A stretch of DNA of 64,000 nt from Marseilla massiliensis. GTDB taxonomy: Bacteria; Bacteroidota; Bacteroidia; Bacteroidales; Bacteroidaceae. The stretch covers positions 1 through 64,000 of the forward strand of contig NZ_JACJJL010000017.1 of NCBI RefSeq assembly GCF_016899955.1. Direction: 5' to 3'. Below are positions 7,078-15,087 of this stretch, piece after piece. The position numbers and the translations under genes are program-made. The notes under the pieces are model-generated. The model ran no database searches. It worked only from the letters and a program-made list of their open reading frames with translations, and had not been told where the DNA came from. Position 1 is the first letter of the stretch, and every line of letters begins with the position of its first letter.

Positions 7078-9699
7078 ATGGAATATATGAAGAGGATGCT
7101 TGGGCTGCTTGCCGCGGCTTTGTTGGCTGGGTTATACGCCACGGCACAGGACAAGATTGTCAAACCGGAGATATCGTACGCCGGCACACCGCGCTCGTGC
7201 GAGATAGGAGGGCTCACCGTCAAGGGGGTAGAGGGCTACGAGGACTATGTCCTCACGGGCATCTCGGGCCTGTCTGTGGGCCAGCGCGTGACAGTGCCCG
7301 GCTCGGAGATAACTGAGGCGGTGAAGCGCTATTGGAGGCACGGCCTGTTCTCGGATGTTTCCGTCACGGTCGACTCCATTGTGGGCTCCAAGGTCTACCT
7401 GTGCTTCAATCTGTCGGTCAGGCCCAGGGTGAGCACCATCAACTACAACGGCTTGAAGAAGTCGGAGCGCGAAGACCTCGAGGCACGGCTGGGCATCATG
7501 CCCGGAAGCCAGATCACGCCTAACGTGATAGACAGGGCTAAGATACTGGCCAAGAAGTATTTCGACGAGAAGGGATACAAGAACGCCGAGATAGACATAC
7601 AGCAGCGCGACGACGTTGCTGCCAAGAACCAGGTGATACTCGACATCAATGTCGACAAGAAAGACAAGATGAAGGTGCGCCACATCTACCTCGTGGGCAA
7701 CAAGAACCTGTCGGACAAGAAGATAAAGGGCAGCCTCTTCACCAAGGGTGCCTTCGCCAAGACGCACGAGGCAGGCAAGCTGTCGTCGTTCCTCAAGTCG
7801 AAGAAGTTTACCGAAGAGCGCTACGAGGCCGACAAGCAGAACCTGATCGACAAGTACAACGAGCTGGGATACCGCGACATGGTCATCGTCAAGGACAGCG
7901 TGTGGAACCACGACCACAACCATGTAAACATCTACGTCGAGATTGACGAGGGGCAGAAATACTACATACGCAACATAACATGGGTGGGCAACACCGTGGT
8001 GTCTACCGACAACCTCAACATGCTGCTCGGCATGAAGAAGGGCGATGTGTACAACCAGAAGCGCCTGAAGAAGCGCCTCGAGGAAGACGAAGACGCCGTG
8101 GGCAACTACTATTGGAACAACGGCTACCTGTTCTATCAGCTCACGCCGACCGAGGTCAATGTGGTGGGCGACTCCATCGACCTCGAGATGAGGATATCCG
8201 AGGGGCAGCAGGCCCACATCAGCAGCGTGCGCATATTCGGCAACGACCGCCTCTACGAGGAAGTGGTGCGCCGCGAGCTGCGCACAAAGCCCGGCGACCT
8301 GTTCTCGAAAGACGCCCTGATGCGTTCGGCGCGAGAGATTGCATCTATGGGATTCTTTGACCCGGAGAAGGTCAACCCCGACATAAAGCCCAACATCGAA
8401 GACGGTACGGTGGACATCAACTGGGAGCTCGAGCAGAAGTCTAACGACCAGGTGGAGTTCTCGCTGGGATGGGGACAGACGGGTGTGATAGGCCGTGTGT
8501 CGCTCAAGCTCAACAACTTCTCGATGCGCAACCTCTTCGGCAAGAACAAGATGCACCGTGGTATCATGCCGATAGGCGACGGCGAGCAGCTGGCGCTCAG
8601 CGCACAGACCAACGGTACTTACTACCAGTCGTACAGCATAAGCTATTCGGCGCCGTGGTTCGGGGGCAAGCGCCCCAACGCGTTCAACGTGGGAGCGTTC
8701 TACTCGAAGCAGACCGACGTGAACAGCAACTACTACAACAACAGCTGGATGAACTATTACAACTACTACGGCAGCTACAACAACTATTATTACAACAACT
8801 ACGAGAGCTACCTCGACGACGACAAGTATGTGCAGCTGGTGGGCTTCTCGGTGGGATGGGGCAAGCGCCTGCGCTGGCCCGACGACTACTTCCAGCTGTC
8901 GGTGTCGCTGGCATACCAGCGCTACATGCTCAAGGACTGGCAGTACTTCATCATTACCAACGGCAACTGCAACAACATCAACCTCGGCGTGACCCTGTCG
9001 CGAACGAGCACCGACAACCAGCTCTTCCCGCGCCGCGGGTCGGAGTTCCTGGCCTCGGTGACGCTCACGCCGCCATGGTCGCTGTGGGACGGCAAAGACT
9101 ATGAGCACCTGGCCACCGACGCCAACTCGGCCACGTTCCAGAGCGAGCAGGAAGACAAGTACAGGTGGATTGAGTACCACAAGTGGAAGTTCAAGTTCCG
9201 CAACTATACGGCCCTCACCAGCGGCCAGAAGTGCTTCGTGCTCATGTCGCGCGTTGAGTTCGGATTGCTCGGGTCGTACAACCGCTTCAAGAAGTCGCCG
9301 TTCGAGACCTTCTACATGGGAGGCGACGGCATGAGCGGATACTCGTCGGGATATGCACAGGAGACCATAGGCCTGCGTGGTTACGAGAACGGTTCGCTCA
9401 CGCCATACTCGGCGCCGGGCTACGCATACGACCGCTTCACGCTCGAGCTGCGCTACCCGTTCATGCTCGGCAACACCACTATCTACGGACTGGCGTTCCT
9501 CGAGGGTGGCAATGCTTGGTACGACACCAAGAAGTTCAACCCGTTTGACATGAAGCGCTCGGCAGGCGCCGGCGTGCGCATCTTCCTGCCGATGGTCGGC
9601 CTGATGGGCATCGACTGGGCTTACGGCTTCGACGAGGCCCTGTCTACCGGCACCAAGGGCGGCAGCCAGTTCCACTTCGTGCTCGGCCAGGAGTTTTGA
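7078..9699 (+). CDS. bamA: Outer-membrane protein assembly factor BamA
   Basis: BamA is the Omp85-family core of the complex that folds beta-barrel proteins into the outer membrane. From ATG 7078 it is 873 residues with a signal peptide (MEYMKRMLGLLAAALLAG...ATA-Q). POTRA domains fill the first half (SYAGTPRSCEIGGLTVKGVEG, VRHIYLVGNKNLSDKKIKG, KYYIRNITWVGNTVVST, AHISSVRIFGNDRLYEE). The C-terminal barrel ends in QFHFVLGQEF with the terminal Phe used as sorting signal. ATGs at 7039 and 7087 are alternative starts; 7078 and 7087 both leave a good signal peptide. Residues about 551-578 are an unusual run of Tyr and Asn, probably an extracellular loop. Skp-like chaperone genes follow. Confidence 0.93.
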   Translation: MEYMKRMLGLLAAALLAGLYATAQDKIVKPEISYAGTPRSCEIGGLTVKGVEGYEDYVLTGISGLSVGQRVTVPGSEITEAVKRYWRHGLFSDVSVTVDSIVGSKVYLCFNLSVRPRVSTINYNGLKKSEREDLEARLGIMPGSQITPNVIDRAKILAKKYFDEKGYKNAEIDIQQRDDVAAKNQVILDINVDKKDKMKVRHIYLVGNKNLSDKKIKGSLFTKGAFAKTHEAGKLSSFLKSKKFTEERYEADKQNLIDKYNELGYRDMVIVKDSVWNHDHNHVNIYVEIDEGQKYYIRNITWVGNTVVSTDNLNMLLGMKKGDVYNQKRLKKRLEEDEDAVGNYYWNNGYLFYQLTPTEVNVVGDSIDLEMRISEGQQAHISSVRIFGNDRLYEEVVRRELRTKPGDLFSKDALMRSAREIASMGFFDPEKVNPDIKPNIEDGTVDINWELEQKSNDQVEFSLGWGQTGVIGRVSLKLNNFSMRNLFGKNKMHRGIMPIGDGEQLALSAQTNGTYYQSYSISYSAPWFGGKRPNAFNVGAFYSKQTDVNSNYYNNSWMNYYNYYGSYNNYYYNNYESYLDDDKYVQLVGFSVGWGKRLRWPDDYFQLSVSLAYQRYMLKDWQYFIITNGNCNNINLGVTLSRTSTDNQLFPRRGSEFLASVTLTPPWSLWDGKDYEHLATDANSATFQSEQEDKYRWIEYHKWKFKFRNYTALTSGQKCFVLMSRVEFGLLGSYNRFKKSPFETFYMGGDGMSGYSSGYAQETIGLRGYENGSLTPYSAPGYAYDRFTLELRYPFMLGNTTIYGLAFLEGGNAWYDTKKFNPFDMKRSAGAGVRIFLPMVGLMGIDWAYGFDEALSTGTKGGSQFHFVLGQEF

Positions 9700-9773
9700 C
9701 GCACGGGGCCTCGCGCCCCTTGGCTACAGCATATATCATAACAGCAAAAAGAAATGGAGGAAAGGAGATTCTT

Positions 9774-10286
9774 ATGAGGAAAGTATTGGTGATGATGGCC
9801 ATGGTGCTATCGGCCGTGGCCGCGAGCGCGCAGAAGTTCGCGCTTGTCGACATGGAATACATACTTAAGAACATACCTGCCTACGAGCGCGCCAACGAGC
9901 AGCTCAACCAGGTGTCGAAGAAGTGGCAGGCAGAGGTCGAGGCACTGTCGACCGAGGCGCAGACCATGTACAAGAACTACCAGAACGAGGTGGTGTTCCT
10001 CTCGCAGGAGCAGAAAAAGGAGCGGCAGGATGCCATCATGGAAAAAGAGAAGCAGGCAGCCGAGCTCAAGCGCAAATACTTCGGCCCCGACGGCGAGCTG
10101 TTCAAGAAGCGCACGAGCCTCATGACGCCCATACAGGAGGAGGTATACAATGCGGTGAAAGACATTGCCGACCTGCGCGGCTACCAGCTCGTGCTCGACA
10201 GGGCAAGCGACACGGGCATCATCTTTGGCAGCCCGAAGATAGACATAAGCAACGAGGTGCTGCAGAAGTTGGGCTATTCATACTGA
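9774..10286 (+). CDS. OmpH/Skp family periplasmic chaperone, paralogue 1
   Basis: The start at ATG 9774 follows the strong site GGAGGAAAGGAGA. The 170-residue protein has a signal peptide (MRKVLVMMAMVLSAVAASA-Q), then KFALVDMEYILKNIPAYERA, the usual OmpH opening. A long charged helical segment follows (residues about 40-125, coiled-coil tentacles of the Skp trimer), then a closing beta segment (GYQLVLDRASDTGIIFG). Skp chaperones hold unfolded outer-membrane proteins in the periplasm on the way to BamA, encoded immediately upstream. Two further paralogues follow. Confidence 0.9.
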   Translation: MRKVLVMMAMVLSAVAASAQKFALVDMEYILKNIPAYERANEQLNQVSKKWQAEVEALSTEAQTMYKNYQNEVVFLSQEQKKERQDAIMEKEKQAAELKRKYFGPDGELFKKRTSLMTPIQEEVYNAVKDIADLRGYQLVLDRASDTGIIFGSPKIDISNEVLQKLGYSY

Positions 10287-10413
10287 TGCGGCCCACGTTT
10301 GCAGCAGGCCTGTCGACGGCCGTCCCGAACGCCCTGTGGCGGCGTCCGGGGCGACCGGTTACGGCATTTGCACGGACAAACATAATTAACAACAATAAAA
10401 AGGACAAAGAACA

Positions 10414-10911
10414 ATGAAAAAGTTATTCTTGGCGCTCATGATGTTTGCGCCATTGGCTTCATTCGCACAGAAGTTCGGACACGTTAACTCACAGGAGATA
10501 ATACAGGCGATGCCCGAGTACAACAAGGCCAAGACAGAGGTAGACGCCCTGCAGAAGCAGTATGAGGACGACCTGAAGAGCATGCAGGACGAGCTCACCC
10601 GCAAGTCGCAGGCTTACGACTCCACACGCACCACGCTGCCCGAGAACATCCGCCAGCGCCGTGAGATGGAGTTGCAGGAGATGTACCAGAAGATACAGCA
10701 GAGCTACCAGGACAACCAGCAGGCTCTGGCCAAGGCTTCGCAGGAGAAGATGCAGGTAATCACCACCAAGGTGGTCGACGCCATCAAGCAGGTGGGCCAG
10801 GCCGGTGGATATGTCTACATCATGGACGTTGCCGGCGGCATACCTTACATCAGCACCACGCTGAGCACCGACGTCACTGCCGACGTGAAGGCCAAGCTCG
10901 GCCTGAAGTGA
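10414..10911 (+). CDS. OmpH/Skp family periplasmic chaperone, paralogue 2
   Basis: The 165-residue protein has a signal peptide (MKKLFLALMMFAPLASFA-Q), then KFGHVNSQEIIQAMPEYNKA, a long helical hairpin rich in Glu, Gln and Lys (residues about 40-115), and the closing strand region GGYVYIMDVAGGIPYIS. Length and layout fit OmpH/Skp. It is separated from paralogue 1 by 127 bases with an AT-rich leader before the ATG. Having separate chaperones may allow different clients, as in other Bacteroidetes; that division is inferred. Confidence 0.9.
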   Translation: MKKLFLALMMFAPLASFAQKFGHVNSQEIIQAMPEYNKAKTEVDALQKQYEDDLKSMQDELTRKSQAYDSTRTTLPENIRQRREMELQEMYQKIQQSYQDNQQALAKASQEKMQVITTKVVDAIKQVGQAGGYVYIMDVAGGIPYISTTLSTDVTADVKAKLGLK

Positions 10912-11096
10912 CGCTGCCACGGCCGGCCCTCGCCCTTGCGGCAGACTGCCGGCAGCGGCCAGGCGCCCCGGTGCCCGGCCATGTGGCAGCCATCAGCCCC
11001 TTGGCGTGGCGCCACATATTATTTTCTGACAACTATGGGATAGCGCAACGCCCTCAGCGGCTGTTGCGCGCCCTTGTTTAAAAAGCGTAGTGACAC

Positions 11097-11690
11097 ATGA
11101 CGATTATTTTCAAGACTGCATTGCGGTCGGCGCTTATGGCGCTGTTGGCAGCCCTGCCGCTCTGTGCGGGCGCCCAGGTAGAGGTAGACACGCTGGCCGT
11201 CGACTCAATGGTAGTGGTGACCGACGAGGGCCACGAGCCCCGGCCGGTGCTGCGCTTCGGCTACGTGAGCTATGAGACGGCCCTCAAGGCCATGCCCGAC
11301 TATGCCACGGCAAGCAAGCGGCTGGCCGAGCTCAAGGCTAAGTACGACGATGAGGCCCGGCGCGTGGCCGACGAGTTCAACGCCAAGTACGAGGAGTTCC
11401 TCGACGGCCAGGCGGGCTATCCGGCCACCATCCTGCACAAGAGGCAGGGCGAGCTGCAGGAGCTGCTCGAGCGCAACGTGGCGTTCAGGCAGGAGAGCCG
11501 CCGTCTCATCGAGTCGGCCGAGAAAGACATCTTCGCCCCGCTCCACCGGCGGCTGCGCGCGGCCATACGCACCGTGGGGCGCCAAAACGGCTACGCCTTC
11601 GTAATCAACATCGATGGCAACGCCTGTCCCTTCATCGACAGCTCCATGGGTGACAACGTGACCCTGATGGTGATAGATATGCTAAAGTGA
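11097..11690 (+). CDS. OmpH/Skp-like periplasmic protein, paralogue 3 (divergent)
   Basis: The 197-residue protein has a signal peptide (residues about 1-25, LPLCAGA-Q). An extra acidic linker (VEVDTLAVDSMVVVTDEGHE) precedes the OmpH core, which opens LRFGYVSYETALKAMPDYATA. A helical segment (residues about 70-150) and closing strands (GYAFVINIDGNACPFID) complete the fold. It is longer and less charged than the two upstream paralogues and carries the added N-terminal linker, so it may have specialised. The gene lies 48 bases upstream of murI. Confidence 0.8.
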   Translation: MTIIFKTALRSALMALLAALPLCAGAQVEVDTLAVDSMVVVTDEGHEPRPVLRFGYVSYETALKAMPDYATASKRLAELKAKYDDEARRVADEFNAKYEEFLDGQAGYPATILHKRQGELQELLERNVAFRQESRRLIESAEKDIFAPLHRRLRAAIRTVGRQNGYAFVINIDGNACPFIDSSMGDNVTLMVIDMLK

Positions 11691-11738
11691 GCCCTTGGCG
11701 CGCATGAGCCGCGCCCGGGGCATGGAGGACCCACAGAC

Positions 11739-12578
11739 ATGGACAAACTGAATGCCGCCCCCGGCCCCATAGGCATATTCGACTCGGGCTACGGCGGGCT
11801 TACCATATTGCACGGAATACGCAAGCTGCTGCCGTGCTACGACTATCTTTACCTTGGCGACAATGCGCGCGCGCCATACGGGCCGCGCTCGTTCGACGTC
11901 GTCTACGAGTTCACGCGCCAGGCCGTGGTAAGGCTGTTTGAGCTCGGGTGCCACCTCGTCATACTGGGATGCAACACGGCATCGGCCAAGGCGCTGCGCA
12001 CAATACAGCAGAACGACCTGCCTGGCATAGACCCCGACAGGCGCGTGCTGGGCATCATCAGGCCCACGGCCGAGGTCATTGGCTCGCTCACCGAGACGCG
12101 CCACGTGGGCATACTGGCCACCGAGGGCACCATCAAGAGCCACAGCTACGACCTCGAGATACACAAGCTCTTCCCAGACATCAGTGTGTCGGGCGTGGCC
12201 TGCCCCTTCTGGGTGCCGCTCGTGGAGTACAACGAGGCCGACAGCCCGGGCGCCGACTATTTCGTAAAGAAGCGCATCGACCAGCTCATGGCGCTCGATG
12301 CCGACATCGATGCCGTCATACTCGGATGCACCCATTACCCCCTGCTCATGCCAAAGATTGTGAAATACGTGAACCCCGGGGTGCGCATAGTGGCCCAGGG
12401 CGAGTATGTGGCCTCGAGCCTGCGCGACTATTTCGTGCGCCATCCCGAGATGGAGCGCAAGTGTACGAGAAACGGCAGCGTCCACTACCTCACCACCGAG
12501 AACGCCGACAAGTTCCGCGATTCGGCCCGGGTGTTCCTGCACGAGCATGTCGACGTAGAGACAATAGTGCTGCCTTAG
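11739..12578 (+). CDS. murI: Glutamate racemase
   Basis: MurI converts L-glutamate to D-glutamate for peptidoglycan. The 279-residue protein has both catalytic cysteine motifs: GCNTASA with Cys78 and GCTHYPLL with Cys197. It opens with PIGIFDSGYGGLTIL (Asp15) and has YLGDNARAPYG near residue 38. The length is normal for the family and the enzyme is cytoplasmic. It closes the uppS-bamA-ompH run, a common order in Bacteroidales. It ends in TAG, confirming that TAG acts as stop in this genome. Confidence 0.95.
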   Translation: MDKLNAAPGPIGIFDSGYGGLTILHGIRKLLPCYDYLYLGDNARAPYGPRSFDVVYEFTRQAVVRLFELGCHLVILGCNTASAKALRTIQQNDLPGIDPDRRVLGIIRPTAEVIGSLTETRHVGILATEGTIKSHSYDLEIHKLFPDISVSGVACPFWVPLVEYNEADSPGADYFVKKRIDQLMALDADIDAVILGCTHYPLLMPKIVKYVNPGVRIVAQGEYVASSLRDYFVRHPEMERKCTRNGSVHYLTTENADKFRDSARVFLHEHVDVETIVLP

Positions 12579-12613
12579 GCCCCCGGTGGCCGCAGGCAGC
12601 GCGGATGTGTAGC

Positions 12614-12797
12614 TGTTCAAAATTAACCGATACAATATACCTTGCAGGTGTCCTCTATATCTTTGCCACCATCTTGTGTGCTCTTTCGGGCCGCATACCA
12701 AAGTCTCATCGGTCGCGTAGCCCGCTACGCTCTCTCTTCGGACTTTGGCATGCATCTCCGAAATAGCGCACAATTTGATGGCAATTAATTTTGAACA
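12614..12797. mobile_element. MITE-like palindromic element with 13-bp terminal inverted repeats
   Basis: TGTTCAAAATTAA at 12614-12626 is exactly repeated inverted at 12785-12797, bounding 184 bases. Inside, CCAAAGTC (12698-12705) pairs with GACTTTGG (12741-12748) around a perfect palindrome, GCGTAGCCCGCTACGC (12715-12730). No ORF makes a recognisable protein. The core CGTAGCCCGCTACG recurs in the element at 62233-62433. The structure is that of a non-autonomous transposable or REP-like element. It sits directly upstream of the alcohol dehydrogenase start and could carry or disturb its promoter. Confidence 0.55.
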
Positions 12798-12823
12798 CCT
12801 ACTTATCCATAAATGTTACTGAT

Positions 12824-13864
12824 ATGTTAGCATATACTTATGTAGACAAGGGGCGTTTCGAGCTTCTCGATAAGCCGCGCCCCACCATCGCCGACGACCG
12901 CGACGCCATAGTCCGAGTCACCCTGGCCAGCATTTGCACGAGCGACCTGCACATAAAGCATGGCAGCTTGCCGCGTGCCGTGCCTGGCATAACCGTGGGC
13001 CACGAGATGGTGGGTGTGGTCGAAGAGGTGGGCACGGGCGTCTCGTCTGTTGACCCCGGCGACCGCGTGGTGGTCAATGTCGAGACGTTTTGCGGCCATT
13101 GCTATTTCTGCCGCCACGGCTATGTGAACAACTGCACCGACCCCAACGGGGGGTGGGCCTTGGGCTGCCGCATCGACGGAGGGCAGGCCGGGTATGTCAG
13201 GGTGCCTTATGCCGACTGCGGGCTTACGCCCATACCGCCGTCGGTGACCGACGAGCAGGCCCTGTTCGTGGGCGACGTGCTGGCCACAGGCTTTTGGGCT
13301 GTGCGCATATCCGAGCTGCGGCCGTTAGACACGGTGCTCATAATCGGTGCCGGGCCCACGGGCATTTGCACTCTGCTGTGCGCCCTGCTGAAGGGCCCGA
13401 GGCGCATAGTGGTGTGCGAGAACGATCCTGTGCGCCGCCGTTTTGTGGCTTCGCGGTGGCCCCATGTGGTGGTCACCGACTCTGCCTCGTGCCAAGCTTG
13501 CGTGCTGGCAGAGAGCGAGCATGGCGGTGCCGACGTGGTGTTTGAGGTGGCAGGCGGCGCCGACACGTTCCGGCTGGCCTGGCAGTGTGCCCGGCCCAAC
13601 GCCGTGGTCACTGTCGTGGCGCTTTACGACGGGCCGCAGGTGCTGCCCCTGCCCGAGATGTACGGCAAGAACCTCACGTTCAAGACGGGTGGCGTCGACG
13701 GCTGCGACTGTGCCGAGATACTGCGTCTCATTGCCGAAGGGCAGCTCGATGCCACGCCGCTTATCACCCACCGCTTTGCGCTGAGCGACATAGGGCGGGC
13801 CTACAGCCTGTTTGAGAGCCATGCCGACGGGGTGATGAAGGTGGCCGTCGACTGTTCGCGCTGA
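12824..13864 (+). CDS. Zinc-dependent alcohol/polyol dehydrogenase (MDR family)
   Basis: The 346-residue enzyme is read from ATG 12824 (MLAYTYVDKGRFEL). It has the catalytic zinc site (Cys38 in SICTSDLHIKHG, GHEMVG with His60-Glu61), the four-cysteine structural zinc lobe (CGHCYFCRHGYVNNC, Cys90/93/96/104) and a Rossmann nucleotide site (VLIIGAGPTGICT). Medium-chain dehydrogenases of this type oxidise or reduce alcohols or polyols with NAD(P). The substrate cannot be told from sequence. It stands alone between a MITE-like element and a very strong terminator. No good Shine-Dalgarno site is present, as is usual in this order. Confidence 0.88.
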   Translation: MLAYTYVDKGRFELLDKPRPTIADDRDAIVRVTLASICTSDLHIKHGSLPRAVPGITVGHEMVGVVEEVGTGVSSVDPGDRVVVNVETFCGHCYFCRHGYVNNCTDPNGGWALGCRIDGGQAGYVRVPYADCGLTPIPPSVTDEQALFVGDVLATGFWAVRISELRPLDTVLIIGAGPTGICTLLCALLKGPRRIVVCENDPVRRRFVASRWPHVVVTDSASCQACVLAESEHGGADVVFEVAGGADTFRLAWQCARPNAVVTVVALYDGPQVLPLPEMYGKNLTFKTGGVDGCDCAEILRLIAEGQLDATPLITHRFALSDIGRAYSLFESHADGVMKVAVDCSR

Positions 13865-13965
13865 GTGCCGCCATTAGGTCGCACCAGGCGACTGGCTTTT
13901 GGCCTGTCGGCGTCGGCCTGTGCCATACGGGCCATCCTGGCTTCCCGAATGGCCCGTGCTATTAA

Positions 13966-14016
13966 CCGTTGCGCCCCGTTTCGCAATGCGAAACGGGGCG
14001 CAACGGTTTTTCTTTT
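13966..14016 (+). terminator. Strong intrinsic terminator
   Basis: A 20-base arm at 13966-13985 pairs perfectly with 13987-14006 and is followed by TTTTTCTTTT. A second hairpin (13927-13935 with 13949-13957, arms ACGGGCCAT/ATGGCCCGT) lies just before it. Together they end transcription of the dehydrogenase gene and separate it from the minus-strand gene at 14099. Confidence 0.85.
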
Positions 14017-14098
14017 CCCGCCTGCTGGGCTTGTGCCTGGGTGGCGCGGCGGTTCGGGCGAGCTATTGTCTGCCGTATGCAGCGCCAGGCTATGGCTG

Positions 14099-15031
14099 TC
14101 ATCTTTTTGGCAAGTTGTGTTCGAAAGATTTGAGCTCCATGTCTCTCTCGTTCATCTTGAAGTCAACCATCCCTGTGCCGAAGAAGTGCATCCCGGCCGC
14201 CATCATTCCGTTGTGTACTGCCATTAAGGTGTATTTATTGCGCGACTCGATGGCCTTGGTGCGGTCCATGTCGTAGTCGGCGCACAGGTTGAGGTCTTGT
14301 ATCTGCAGTGGCAGTCCGTGGAACAGGTCGCCCATTATCATTACCCTCCCTGCAATGTAGACAGTGTGGCCCGGCGTGTGTCCCGGTGCTGCCATGGGCT
14401 TGACACCGAGCGGCAGCTTGTCGCCGTAGCCGAAGCGGTGGAGCCTGTTCCCGTAGGCCCCTACGGCCTTAATGGCCGTGCTGCCTTTGCCGCCGGCCCC
14501 GGCCCAGTAGGCATATTCGGCCTCGGGCACGTAGAGCTGCGCCCGGCTGAATGCAGCCTTGCCGTTGTCGGTAAGGCCCCCTGTGTGGTCGTTGTGGAAG
14601 TGGGTTATGAATATGTAGTCTATGCTTTCCGGCTTTATTCCCAGGCTTTTCAGCCTATCCATGAGCACCCCTCCGTTGGCCTTGCCCACGCCGGTGTCGA
14701 AGAGAGCCCTCTTGCCTTGCGTCTCTATGATGAAGCAGCTCACCGACGACGGCACGCTGCCCTCGGGCGACAGTTTTTCAACCTCGGCCGAGTCGCCCTT
14801 GCCGTAGAACAGCCTGTTGGGCATTTTCTTCTCCGTGGCATTGTCGCGTATTGACACCAGGGCCATGGTCGAGTCGATGTTGATGCGTACGAAAGGCGAC
14901 ATCACCGCAGTCTGCCGACTGCTGTCGCCACTGTTGCCTCCGTCGCCCTTTTGGTGGTTGCCGCAAGCGGCCATTATTGCGGCCACGGCCGCTGCAGCGA
15001 TTAGTCTGATGGTTGTGGTTGTCTTGCTCAT
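14099..15031 (-). CDS. MBL-fold metallo-hydrolase, lipoprotein
   Basis: The 310-residue protein is read from the ATG at 15029-15031, which gives a lipoprotein signal (MSKTTTTIRLIAAAAVAA, lipobox IMAAC). The metallo-beta-lactamase fold is shown by FITHFHNDHTGGL (HxHxDH zinc motif), GHTPGHTVYI and MGDLFHG. The domain resembles the lactonase/quorum-quenching group of MBL enzymes, but the substrate is unknown. The extended linker after the Cys (GNHQKGDGGNSGDSSRQ) suits a surface or periplasmic lipoprotein. It lies 56 bases after the LolC/E-like gene on the same strand and may be co-transcribed. Confidence 0.85.
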   Translation of the reverse strand: MSKTTTTIRLIAAAAVAAIMAACGNHQKGDGGNSGDSSRQTAVMSPFVRINIDSTMALVSIRDNATEKKMPNRLFYGKGDSAEVEKLSPEGSVPSSVSCFIIETQGKRALFDTGVGKANGGVLMDRLKSLGIKPESIDYIFITHFHNDHTGGLTDNGKAAFSRAQLYVPEAEYAYWAGAGGKGSTAIKAVGAYGNRLHRFGYGDKLPLGVKPMAAPGHTPGHTVYIAGRVMIMGDLFHGLPLQIQDLNLCADYDMDRTKAIESRNKYTLMAVHNGMMAAGMHFFGTGMVDFKMNERDMELKSFEHNLPKR

Positions 15032-15087
15032 GAGTTGTTGTTGTTTTATGTTGTCGGTTGGTGTGCCATGCCCGTGGGTGGCGGCGC

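Noticed and set aside
7132..9675. 847-codon antisense ORF over bamA
   Set aside because: It is the mirror of a GC-rich real gene, has no signal peptide or motif, and its composition (Val, His, Leu, Arg runs) is that of an antisense frame. The same applies to long antisense frames over the TonB receptor, korA, the T9SS genes and the GH2-type gene.
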